Shown here: positions 21,223-31,938 of the stretch, in pieces | Numbering within the stretch: the first letter of the stretch is position 1 | Layout of the letters: the number at the start of each line of letters is the position of its first letter | Assembly (NCBI GenBank): GCA_039583875.1 | Contig: CM077165.1 | Location: 71,474,757 to 71,538,756 of the forward strand | Length of the DNA stretch: 64,000 bases | Reading direction: 5' to 3' | DNA from: Platanthera guangdongensis | Taxonomy: Eukaryota > Streptophyta > Magnoliopsida > Asparagales > Orchidaceae | Notes under the pieces: model-generated | Database searches by the model: none | What the model was told of the DNA's origin: nothing | Seen by the model: the letters and a program-made list of their open reading frames with translations, nothing else | Translations under genes and position numbers: made by a program

Positions 21223-22829
21223 GCTCAGTTAATACTCAAGTAAAATTATTCTTACTCGAGTAAGGAAGATAGATCCCGAGTAGTCAATTCATGGCTCTAG
21301 AGTAATTATGGCAACTACTCGAGTAGTTTCCCTCTTATTTTCGGGTTTACAGATTTTCTTCTCTAGATATATTCTAAGTAAATTACTCGAGTAGTAATTT
21401 ATAGTACTCGAGTAGTTTATACCTTCTGTCTTGAGTTACAGAACTCTGCATCTCGTGTAATTTCTATTTACTCGAGTAGTTTAGTCATGTACTCGAGTAG
21501 TTCATTTACTACTCGTGTAGTCCAGTATTTATACTCAAGTAACCAGAATTTCTTCCCTCAGAATTTCTCTAAGTCAATTACTCGAGTAATCATTTCCATA
21601 TACTCGAGTAGTTCTTATGCTCTCGAGTAGTTCATCTTCACTACTCGAGTAACCCAGAATTCCAGTTCAGAAAATATTCTAAGTCCCTGACTCGAGTAGT
21701 TTATCTACCACTCGAGTAGCTTATTCTCATTTACTCGAGTAGTATTTCTTGTACTCGAGTAGTCTAACTCCACTTCACGTGTAATTCTTTAAGTACTCGA
21801 GTAAGTCTTTTGGTACTCGAGTAGCTGATCAACTTCTCTATTTTCTTCAAGAATATACTCGAGTAGTTTTCTTCAGGTTACTCGAGTAACTGTCTCTAAG
21901 TACTCGAGTAGTTATCTTCTCTCTCTCGAGTAGTTCTATAAAGTACTGGAGTAGTAATTTCTTCACTCGAGTATGTCACTTCAGTTTTCTGAAATATTTC
22001 GTTAAGTCCAGATTAATAGATTCCTTAATGAGCCTTTATGTGATTGGTCCACGTGTACCTCGTTATGAATTAATTATGACAGATTATCTCCGATCCTATA
22101 TAAGGTCTTGTCAGACAGACAAACCCTAAGCAAGAAGAAAATTAATCAGAAGTTTTTGCAGCCGAATTTTTTCTAAGTTTTTTGTTCCTCTCTCTCTCTC
22201 TCCAAGAAGCAAAGCCACCGCCACCGATTCTCATCCGGCTTGGGTTTTCATTTTCAGAGGATTCAGATTAAGCAGGTTTTATAGATCGAGATTGCCACAC
22301 CACTCTTCATCTTCTATTCGATTGTGTGAAGCCAAGTAGATCCAGATCTGATTTTGCCGAGATTTTCTTCACCTATATGATAAAGCCGAAAAGTCTAGAA
22401 GAAGAAAATCCTAACCGATTACATGCAGATCTGATAAAGATTCATTGTTTGTATTTTATACACATTTTATTTCATTCTTGTAGGAGAGTTTTTCTCCGAG
22501 TGTAGGAGCATTTGACTCCGAGATTGTAGGAAGTTCCATCTTCCGAGTGTAGATCCGCTTTGTGGATCGAGATTGTAGGAACGTTGTTCCTAGGCATAGG
22601 ATTGGTTTTTCAATCCGAGATAGCGGAGTAGCCGAGTCTAGTTTATTGGTAGATTGGTGAGGGAAAGTGGATGTACCCAAGAGTGGAGAACCACTATAAA
22701 TCTTGCTTCGTCTATGATTGCTTGTTAGATAGTTCTGTTCATAGATCTAATTTTTTTTTCTGCAAAAAGATGCACATCTCACCTATTCACCCCCTCTAGG
22801 TGATTTAGGCGGACAACTAATAACTTTCA
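21223..22829 (+). repeat. 5' LTR of element B, 3' portion only
   Basis: This segment matches 60973-62582. It starts within the LTR at GCTCAGTTAATACTC and ends ACTTTCA before the primer site. It holds an array of ACTCGAGTA words (about 21245-21975), a CCAAT/G-box pair (22041-22056), a TATA box (22096-22105), the AGTGG/CCACT inverted repeat (22666-22695) and a TCACCTA/TAGGTGA stem (22779-22803). The first part of the LTR (about 360 bp, present at 31575-31938 in the 3' copy) is missing here and is replaced by the truncated C-type LTR. Confidence 0.85.
22041..22105 (+). promoter_or_regulatory. Core promoter of B LTR: CCAAT, G-box, TATA
   Basis: TGATTGGTCCACGTG is followed about 40 bp later by CTATATAAGG. 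The right LTR has the same block at 61794-61858. The CCAAT/G-box string is shared almost letter for letter with element M on the opposite strand. Confidence 0.65.
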
Positions 22830-22831
22830 AT

Positions 22832-22847
22832 TAGTATCAAAGCGAGG
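22832..22847 (+). promoter_or_regulatory. Primer binding site of element B
   Basis: TAGTATCAAAGCGAGG follows the LTR end after two bases. It is a decayed form of the TGGTATCAGAGC site seen in P and M. Confidence 0.75.
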
Positions 22848-22913
22848 TTGATCATTAAAAGGTTAACACCTTGATCAGATCCTTCTCTTATTGTCTTTTG
22901 AGATCTACCAAAC

Positions 22914-25215
22914 ATGGACAAGGATAAAGATTTTGCCAAGCTTCCTTTGTGCACCAAGAATAATTTTCCCATGTGGAAAGAGAGAATCAAATTCTTTATG
23001 GAAGCTGTGGATCCAAGGATCTTCATGATAGTTGAAGAAGGTCCTTACATTCCGATGACAATCTCCACTATAGATCCAACCAAGAAAGTTCCAAAGAAAC
23101 TAATGGATCTAGATAAGGACGAGATTGCACTTGTGTTATTAGACAAAAAGGCCAAAAACATTATAGCAAGTGCAGTCGATGACTCCATGCTGCAAAACCT
23201 GATCCACTGCCAGTCTGCAAAGGAGATGTGGCAGTCTCTAGTTACCTTGATGGAAGGTACAGAAGAAGTGAAGGATGATAGAAGATCCCTTCTAAATCAA
23301 AAGTATGAAGCCTTCCGACAAAGAAGCAAGGACTCCATTGCTGACACATTTGAGAATTTCTTCAAGATAGTGAATGGTTTGAGGGTCTATGGCAGAGTCT
23401 TCACTAACGGAGAATTAAATGACAAGTTCTTGAGATCCCTAACTAAGGAATGGGATAACAAAGTCTGTGCCATCAAGGAGTTTGGAAAACTAGCCGCGAC
23501 AGACCCACGGAGTCTCTTCGGGAAGCTTGTCATATGAGCTTCAACTTAATACCAGAAAGGCTGAAGAAGAGAAGAGTAGGTCTACATTCAAAGAGAAGTC
23601 TGTTTCTTTAAAGGCAGAAACCTCAAAGAAGTCAAAGGTTGTTCCTCCTGCTCCAACTCAAGAAGTAAGTGAAGAAGAAACATCGGAGCCAAGTACCTCA
23701 GGATCTGAGATATGTGAAGGAGAGTTCTAACAACTCTCACAATAGTTCAAGAAATTCTTGAAAAAGAAGAAGCACTGGAAAGGCAAGGATGTCTCTTATA
23801 GAAGATCACGACGTGATGGTGATCGTCCAAGAAAAGGCTCAAGTAGCCTCGACAGTTATACTCCTAAACAGAACAAACATATTTCTACTAACATCATTTT
23901 CTACTGCTGTAATAAGTCAGGACACGTCATTGCTGATTGCCCCCATAAGAAGGAGGGTGGAATAAGAGAGGAAAAGAAGTCCTCATACAATAAGAAGAGG
24001 ATAGAGAAGAGCTTAATAGCTAAAAAGGGCAAGACTCTTAGTGACTCTGACTCATCAGAGTCCAGTGAAGAAGAAGAAGCCTATTTTGGGCTTATGGCTC
24101 AGACAGATGATGAACAAGGGCCCCAGTTCACTAGGAAGGTAAACTCTCATACTCCTCTTTCAGAATCTGAAGCTTCTGAGCATGATCATGAGGACAGCTC
24201 TTCTGACGATGAGTCTGAACTCATGGCCCAGTACAAGGAGTTGATCATGTCTTACGACAAATGTCGTCGAGTCGTGAAAACTCAGGCTAAAGAGATAAAG
24301 TCTGTAAAAGCTGAAGAGAGCATCTTGAGAGAAGAAGTCGCTAAGACTGACTCACTCAAAGAGAAATTCAGTAATGCTATTGAAGAATACAATAAAGCTC
24401 TTGAGCACCTTGATCTAAAAGAGAAAATCATCAAATAGTTGGAAGAACACCTTGCTGCTGAGAGGAAATTTGTTGAAAGTTTCTCAAAGCCTAAGACTGT
24501 TCTTCCATTCGTTGCTGAATTCTCAGCGAAGACCAAGGGTGCTGGATTAGGCGATGAAGAAGCTCTTAGCAAATCTTCTAGGAGAAATAAGGCCCAATGG
24601 AAGAATAAGGCCGCCAAAAAGGCCTTGGCCAAAGAGAAGGGGAAAGCCCCTCAAGATCAGACCTCTTTCAAAAAGGTCATATTTCCTTCAAATGAGTTTG
24701 ATCTTGACTCATCCTACGGACACTTTGCTAGGCCTACCCATGTAGAGCCAAAGTCTCGTTATTAAGGATGGACTCGCCCCAGAAACTTTGGTGAAAGTGT
24801 CTTTAAGGCACCTTATGAAGAAGTGATTCTTCAGAGTTATGACCCTTTCAATCAGGGTCATAACTTCAAGAAAGCACCAAAGGCAAAGCCCGTTGTGGAA
24901 AAGCCAATACAGGAGAAGAAATCATGTGATTGCCATCATCATGAAGCTTCTTCTTCCAAGAATGCTGCCCCTGCCAGACCATAATTTCAAAAGGTCAAGT
25001 AGGAGAACATAAGGCAAAGATACAACAGATTTGACTGTTGGTGCTGTGGCAAAATTGGTCACTTTGCCATCGATTGCTGATTTAATCCTAGAAATGTTGC
25101 AACCCCACATGTTGGCAATATGAGAAAGACCACTCCTAATGCTAATATTCATAGGGGGAGTGTTCTAACCCAAGACCAAGGACCCAAACATATTTGGGTT
25201 CCTAAGGCAAACTGA
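22914..25215 (+). pseudogene. Large copia gag with two knuckle regions (element B)
   Basis: The ATG at 22914 begins MDKDKDFAKLPLC and the first 207 codons are open through the capsid region (FPMWKERIKFFMEAVDPRIF, SMLQNLIHCQSAKEMWQSL, DSIADTFENFFKIVNGLRVY). A frameshift near 23530, a stop near 23728 and another near 24438 break the rest. A first knuckle at about 23903 reads FYCCNKSGHVIADC, so its first Cys is lost. An acidic and Ser-rich stretch and a long helical region (about 24220-24480) precede the second knuckle (CWCCGKIGHFAIDC, about 25040). The gag end WVPKAN and its TGA are at 25213-25215. The string LMAQTDDEQ near 24093 resembles a dynein light chain 8 binding core, a partner reported for Sirevirus Gag; that match is only suggestive. 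Confidence 0.82.
25179..25203 (+). other. Inverted repeat at gag-pol boundary (element B)
   Basis: Arms AGGACCCAAA and TTTGGGTTCCT enclose a four-base loop ten bases before the gag TGA. A purine run AGGGGGAGTG lies about 25 bases upstream, as in A and M. Confidence 0.6.
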
Positions 25216-28200
25216 TTGTGATTACAGGTATGCCTAAAGTCCACCAAAACGCCAATCTGGTATTTGGGAAGTGGATGCTCTCGGCATATGACCGGGACTA
25301 GAAGCCTACTTCAGAACTTCTCCCCAGTCATGAACGGACCAAAGGTCATCTTTGGAGGTTCGGACCAAGGAATCACCAAAGGCTACAGTATGATTACGAA
25401 TGGTAGTGTATTCTTCTCAAATGTACCTTATGTCGAAGGTTTGGAACATAACTTTATAAGCATAAGCCAACTCTATGATAAAGGATACATAGTTGAGTTT
25501 CACGCTGATAAGTGCTTGATAAAATCTGTTGACAATATGTAAATGATTCTATACGGCACTCCAAGCAGAAATATATTTTGTTTGAATTTCATTTGTATAG
25601 ACTCTTCTACACCAGTGTGCTTTTTAGCAAAAGATAGTGCATCTCTTGGTGACCAATGGCACAAGAGACTAACACAAATTAATTCCAAAACTATTAATAA
25701 ATTATTTTCAATGAACTTAGTACAAGATGACCCAAATGTCAAGTACGTCAATGATATACCTTGTCATGCATGCGTAAAATGCAAGCAAACAAGGGCTACC
25801 TTTAAAAGCGTTTTTGGCAAGTATTCTAATAGATGTCTTCATCTTCTTCATATCGACTTGTTTGGTCCACTACAAATTAGAAGTTTGGGAGGTAAGGATT
25901 ATACGTTAGTAATTGTTGATGATTACTCGCGCTTTGCGTGGGTGTTCTTTCTAAAACACAAGTCAGATACCTTTGACATCTTTACTAATTTTGTCAGGCA
26001 AGTCCAAAATGAATACAATTGCTCCATAGTCAAAATCAGAATTGACAATGGAATAGAGTTCAAGTCTGGGGCCATGATAGAATTTTGTTAAAGCTTGGGT
26101 ATCTTTCATGTATTTTCCTCTCCTCGTACTCCGCAACAAAACGGAGTGGCCGAGAGAAGGAATAGGACACTCATAGAAGCCTGCAGGACCATGCTGAGTG
26201 ATGCCTCACTACCGAAATATTTCTGGGCTGAAGTCGTCAACACTGCATGTCACGTGCAAAATCGAGCACTCATAAACAAGAACCACAAAAAGACACCCTA
26301 CAAACTTCTAAAGGGAGGGAAACCAACCATCTCATATTTTAGAATTTTTGGTTGAAAATGCTTCGTGCTTAACAATGGTAAGTATCATACTACCAAGTTC
26401 AGCGAAAAGAGCTTTAAAGGTTTTTTGTAGGATATAGTAGCCATAGTAAGGCATACAAGATATTCAATAGAAAAACCCTGGTCGTAGAAGAATCAATACT
26501 TGTTGTATTTGATAAGACGAGCTTGCTGCAAGGCAACTCTTCTAGTGTGCTTAACGAAGATGCAGGTACAAAGTTGAAAGAAATCAGTTTGGAAGAACCA
26601 TCTGAAGATAAAGGTGAAAAGTTCATCAAGATCACCACTCTAACCCCTATTGGAGAGGTTGATGATCCAGATGAAGAAATTGCGCAAGATGATGAAGTCA
26701 CTCTGGTGATTGAAGAAAATACAGATGCAAGGACTCTAGAGCTCAGACATCTGAAGGATCACCCCATGGACCAGATCATAGGAGATCACTGGGATGGTGT
26801 CAGAACTCGTAGAGGTACAACTAACGAAAATCTATATATAAGTTTTCTCTCACAGGTAGAACCAAAGAAGTTTGAGGAAGCGAACTCAGACGCATCGTGG
26901 ATAGTGGCAATATAGAAGAACTAAATCAGTTCAAGCGCTACAAAGTATGGAAATTGGTTCCAAGACCCAAGGGTAAGAATGTCATTAGCACAAAATGGGT
27001 CTACAAGAATAAGATGGACGAAGATGGAACGATCATAAAGAACAAGGCCAGACTCGTCGTAAAAGGTCATCGTCAAGAATAAGGAATCAACTTCGACCAA
27101 ACATAAGCTGCAGTGGCAAGGCTGGAGGCAATAAGGTTGTTCCTAGCATATAATGCACTCAAAGGGTTCACCGTCTATCAGATGGATGTGAAGTCTGCCT
27201 TCCTTAATGGTGACATAAAGGAAGAAGTGTATGTAGAACAACCTCCAGGTTTCGTTGACTATAACTTTCCTGATTACGTTTATTTATTGCATAAAGCCTT
27301 TATATGGTCTAAAACAAGCTCCTCGAGCATGGTATGAGATGCTGTCTAGCTTTCTACTTGAGAATAAGTTCACAAGGGGAAAGATAGACAAGACATTATT
27401 TCTTAGGGAAATAAAAGGCAAGATTTTGCTAGTGCAAATCTATGTCGACGACATTATTTTTGGCTCTACTGATGACAACCTCTGTAAGAAGTTTTCAAAA
27501 CTTATGCAAGGGAAGTTTGAAATGAGCAGTATGGGCGAGCTGAAGCATTTCTTAGGGCTTCAGGTGAAACAATCTGAAGATGGAATTTTCATCTCACAGA
27601 CCAAGTTCACCAAAGAGCTAATTAAGAAATTCGGAATGGAGAACGCAACCTCGATGAAGACTCCAATGGGTTCAACAATGTCCCTGGACAAGGATGAAAA
27701 CGGGAAACCTTTTGATGAAACCAAGTACAGAAACATAATTGGATCCTTGCTCTACCTTACTGTCAGTAGACCTGACATAATGTTCTCAACATTTGTCTGT
27801 GCTAGATTTCAGGTGAACTCTAAGGATTCTCACTATGCTGCTGCAAAGTGGATTTTGAGATACTTTAAAGGTACGCCAAATCTTGGCTTATGGTACCCAA
27901 GAAGTAATGATAGCGAGCTAATAGGTTTTTTAGATGCAGATTTTGCAGGGAGCAAAGATGATAGGAAAAGCACTTCTGGGACATGCCAATTCTTTGGAAG
28001 AAGGCTTATCTCCTTGGAGTAGCAAGAAGTAGAACTGTGTAGCAATCTTAACGGCTGAGTCAGAGTACATATCTCTACAGGACAGTTGCTGTGCACAGCT
28101 GCTATGGATAAAGAATCAATTTGGAGATTATAATATAAAGTTCCAGAAGATCTAATTGTTTTGCGACTCTTCCAGCGCAATTGCAATAGCCAACAACCAT

Positions 28201-28391
28201 TCTCGCACAGCCGAACAAAGCATATAGAGCTAAGGTATCACTTCATCCAGGAGCATGTGGAGCATGGGGACATAGATCTATAATATGTCTCTACAGACAG
28301 GCAGATTGCAGATATTTTCACAAAGACGCTGGACAAGACCAAGTTCTCGTTCTTCAAAACAGAACTTGGAATGCTCAACAAAGAAGATTAG
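25216..28391 (+). pseudogene. Copia pol remnant (element B)
   Basis: Protease begins near 25258, but its catalytic Asp is changed to Gly (reading LGSGCSRHMTG instead of LDSGCS). The GAG_pre-integrase domain has WHKRLTQINSKT and CHACVKCK (25660-25790). Integrase core motifs are HIDLFGPLQ, VDDYSRFAWVFF, RIDNGIEFKS and SPRTPQQNGVAERRNR (25850-26180), with single stops at about 26089 and 26354. Reverse transcriptase has [36 protein letters not shown] and catalytic YVDD (26900-27700). RNase H has DADFAGSKDDRKSTSGTCQ and a decayed tail ending GMLNKED at the TAG at 28389-28391. Several frameshifts lie at 27075-27100, 27290 and 28020. The protein is not functional as it stands. Confidence 0.87.
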
Positions 28392-28472
28392 AGAAGGTGG
28401 ACTCCCAAGAAGGTTCAGAGATCAAGAATCGGTCAAAAGTTGGAATTTCACAAAATTCTAACATGCTGACTC

Positions 28473-28884
28473 GAGTAAGCAATAAAGTACACGAGTAGTT
28501 CAAATTGACCTACTCGAGGGGTAAGAATGACCTACTCGAGTGGTAAGATTGACTTACTCGAGTAGCATATTGCCTTACTCGAGTAGTCAAATTACCTACA
28601 CGAGTAGTCAAACTTCTCTCGAGTACCTCAGTAGAACTATTCGAGTACATCAGCTCACCTACTCGAGTACTTCAACCCAACTACTCGAGTACCTCAACAT
28701 ATATACTCGAGTACTTCTAGACTTATCAACTCGAGTAATATTAAGTCACTCGAGTATATGACAGCCGATTTTTCTCCTTTATTCAAATTTCATGATTCGC
28801 AACCCGAGTCTTATGCCACCACTTCTAAGGTATGATTCCATCGTTTCTATTTTCATTAAACATAAACCTAGGGTTATATAAATA
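28473..28884 (+). promoter_or_regulatory. Candidate internal promoter of ORF3 (element B)
   Basis: The spacer after pol carries repeated ACTCGAGTA words (about 28473-28760), the same word as the LTR of B. They are followed by TATATAAATA at 28875-28884, 135 bp before the ORF3 ATG at 29019. A donor-like AAGGTATGA (about 28827) and an acceptor-like TTTTTCCTACAG (about 28998) lie on either side of the TATA box; whether they are used is unknown. Confidence 0.5.
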
Positions 28885-29018
28885 AGAAATTCCATAATCT
28901 TTCTACACGAAATCACTTCCGCTCTCGAGTACCCCAACTGTCTCTTCGCCTTCCTTTAGAAGTTGCAGAGCCGCGTTTTCTTCCTCCCCGCCGTAGTTTT
29001 TCCTACAGTTCCTGGATC

Positions 29019-31338
29019 ATGGCTGCTTCGTCGAAGATTGGGATTGGTTCCAAACTTGTCGCCGCCGGCATCGCCAAATTATCAGATGATTTCCATAACC
29101 TCATGATACTGCTTGACACCGCAGGACTCACCTTCATACTTCAAGAACCCTGCAAAATACTCTTTCCAGAAGTTGCTGAATTCTTTAGAAATATCAAGGT
29201 TAAGAGACATGGAGCTATTCTCAAATCGAAGGTCAGTGGTCTCAAAATCAAACTCACCAAAATCTTTGTATCTCAACTTCTTCGCTTGCCGATTGTGGAT
29301 GAGGAAGACCATCTTGAACCAGGATGAATCCGAAAGAACCTGTCTATTCTGTGGTGTGTCTCCTGAGGCTCAATACATCAAGCACTCTCAGATGAAACCA
29401 GAAGGGAAGCTACTTGTTGACATCATAGGCAAAATTCTTCTTTGTAAAACTCATTCCATCAGAGACATTTCAACTCACATTCTTTGACATTATGCAAGCC
29501 ATAGTATGCAGAAAACGATTTCAGTTTGGAATGATTATTTTAGATAAAATCAAAGACAGCATAAAATCTCCCAATTATGCCAGAATTATTTCTCTGCTCC
29601 TCCATGAAATCAACCCAGAGGTCTTCAGTTTTCTAAAGGGACTGTTCTTCACCACATGAAGAAAATCTCTATTTCCTCCATACATAGATGGGAATTGAAG
29701 CTGAAAATCCAACACAAGCTGCAAAAGGTCAAGAAATTCCAGCCATAGAGGACAGGACCCCATCTCCCTCTCCACATCAGGATGCCAGCTTCACTGGTGC
29801 ATCTATTGAGGGGGAGCCTACTCCTACTATTCCAGCAAGGATTCCATCACCCCCAGCAGTAACTCCTCCACCTCCTCAGACTGTAGAAGAAACACCATCT
29901 GAACAGCAACTTCAAAAGCCCTACTCTCCTCAAAAGCTGCTATCAATGAGATGATAGAAGAATTGACTGCAAATGATCTTCCTCCTCCTCTCTCTACAAA
30001 GGAAACCACAAATGAAATACCACTAGAGTCTCCAGTACAATCTCCAGCACATACTCCTTCTGCAGCAAAGTCTCGTGCTGCACACCAAGAGAAGTTGAGA
30101 CCATTTTTATTCCAAATGAGCCATCTCCTGAGCCAGCTGAAGCTCCTTTAAGAACACTGGAATTCTCCATACCCACAGTCACTGATGAAGGGGATGCCAT
30201 GATTCCCACTACTAGAGCAAAGAGCTCTGTCTCCATTACAGAACTAGCTCCATGGGTCGCTCCTTCTCCTCCAGTTCCCTCTTCTAGTGCTCCTCCAACT
30301 ACTGTTGCTCCTACCACTGAATTGGTGACTCAAGTTATCCTTCTACTTCAAGAACAGAGATCCTACTTTGATTGCTTCCCTCAAAATTGTTACTGATAAA
30401 GTCACTGCTCTAGAGACTGAGATGAGCAGAGGATTTGCAGAAATCCAACATAATACTGACCAGCTAAGATAACTTTGAAGGCTCTAGGCCACACTATTAC
30501 TAGTGTTGGTCAAGTGATGGAGCAAGGTGTAACCCTTGCTGTTAATCAGATTGAAATGGATAAAAGAGTTGAATCAACCAAGATGGAGATCTGTGAAGAG
30601 GTTGGTACATTCAAAGAAGATGTCATCTCTAAGTTATCTGTTGATGTCAGAAAGGGGGAGAATTTGGTGAAAAATATTTAGACAAATCAAGTGCTGCCAT
30701 GCAAGAGCTTTGGAAAGCCAAAATGCAAGAAATCCATGATGATGTCTTAACACAAATTCAGAGTGTCAAATTCCATACATATGATACTGCTGTCTGGATG
30801 CACAATCAAATCCTTCTTGAATTTATTACTGATCCAAATATCATTCCTCATCATCTCAACCCTCTAGCTGTTGCTGCTCCTGCTCCTCCTCTGCAACCTA
30901 CTTTCTCTCCCAGACCTAAAGGCCAGGAAGGCCCTCCTCCAGACTCTTATGCTTAAATCTGGAGGATGACCCTGCAGATATTTTTCTTCAAGCTCCTCCT
31001 GGGATACAGACTTCTAGAAAGAAAAGAAAGTATGGTGAAGGTCCCTCTGCCAGTAGGTCAATTCCAGTTTCTGATGCTGATAAGAGGAAAGCTCCAGAAT
31101 TTGCAGAGATCTGGTCTCCTACCTCTAAGTCCCTCATCTTGGATACCCTCAAACATGTTATGGACTTCCATGAAGCAGGAACATTCATTACAGTTCCCAG
31201 GAATGGGAGTTATATGAGAAATCTATGACCAAGAGGAGACTGTATGACAGAGAAATTTGGAGAAATAACCCTGTTGCTCCTCCAAGACCTCCTAAGTACT
31301 ACCCCAAGCCTTACAGCTATCAAAGGAGACAGCAATAA
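29019..31338 (+). pseudogene. ORF3 (env-like position) remnant of element B
   Basis: The ATG at 29019 begins MAASSKIGIGSKL. The first 102 codons are open (KLSDDFHNLMILLDTAGLTF, EVAEFFRNIKVKRHG, FVSQLLRLPIVDEEDH), then a frameshift near 29310 leads into SERTCLFCGV and KLLVDIIGKILLCKTHSIRDIS. This is the N-terminal domain resembling the putative plant transposon protein family. A Pro/Ser/Thr-rich linker (29690-30320) leads to a helical region (TITSVGQVMEQGVTLAVNQ, EVGTFKEDVISKLSVDVRKGE, 30390-30680), then a Pro-rich part and a basic tail ending YSYQRRQQ at the TAA at 31336-31338. Several further frameshifts occur. The order matches M and the far part of A. Its function is unknown, and I see no membrane segments that would support an envelope role. 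Confidence 0.7.
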
Positions 31339-31560
31339 GAAGAAAGACAGGCAGCACCACCAAGTATAAGCTACTAGGACATATGAAATTGTGGAAATGA
31401 TTGTTGTAGAAATGATATTTTGGAAATCACATTTATATAATTCTAAGTTTTTGATCATATTATCTTGCTCATAGTTTTATGCTTACTTACACTGATTTAT
31501 CTATTTAAGCACTTTTTATGTCTATAATTCACCTTAGTGTAAAGGGTTCTGACTTCTACA

Positions 31561-31574
31561 AATAGGGGGTGATT
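31561..31574 (+). promoter_or_regulatory. Polypurine tract of element B
   Basis: AAATAGGGGGTGAT lies immediately before the LTR start TGTTGGG. It shares the AAATAGGGGG core with M and C. Confidence 0.85.
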
Positions 31575-31938
31575 GTTGGGTATTGTATACACATTAACCC
31601 AGATTTGATGAAGTCACCCTTAAACTAAGATGAATTCAGTTATATTTGATGCTTTGGTTGAGTTATGTGTTTGCAAGACTCTAATGGCAAGTGTAGACCA
31701 ATGTCAGTCTACAATGGGTCAACAAACACAGGACCATACAATGTAATCCCTCATTGTGTGATCCAAGGTGTTGACTTCATGTGTAGCCTCTCTATTGGGA
31801 TACACTTTATATTCAAGCACTAGGACTTATTGGAAAAGACTTGTTGCTGGTCTCACCAAAGAGAAGAAAATTCTGTCAAAGAGAATTTACTAAGTGTTTT
31901 ACTCGAGTAGTTCTATACCTACTCGAGTGAATAGCTCA
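31575..31938 (+). repeat. 3' LTR of element B, 5' portion
   Basis: The LTR starts TGTTGGGTATTGTATAC, closely matching the M LTR start, and runs to GCTCA at 31934-31938, where element C begins. The last part already contains two ACTCGAGT words. The LTR resumes with the duplicated GCTCA at 60973. In element B this 5' part survives only here. Confidence 0.88.
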
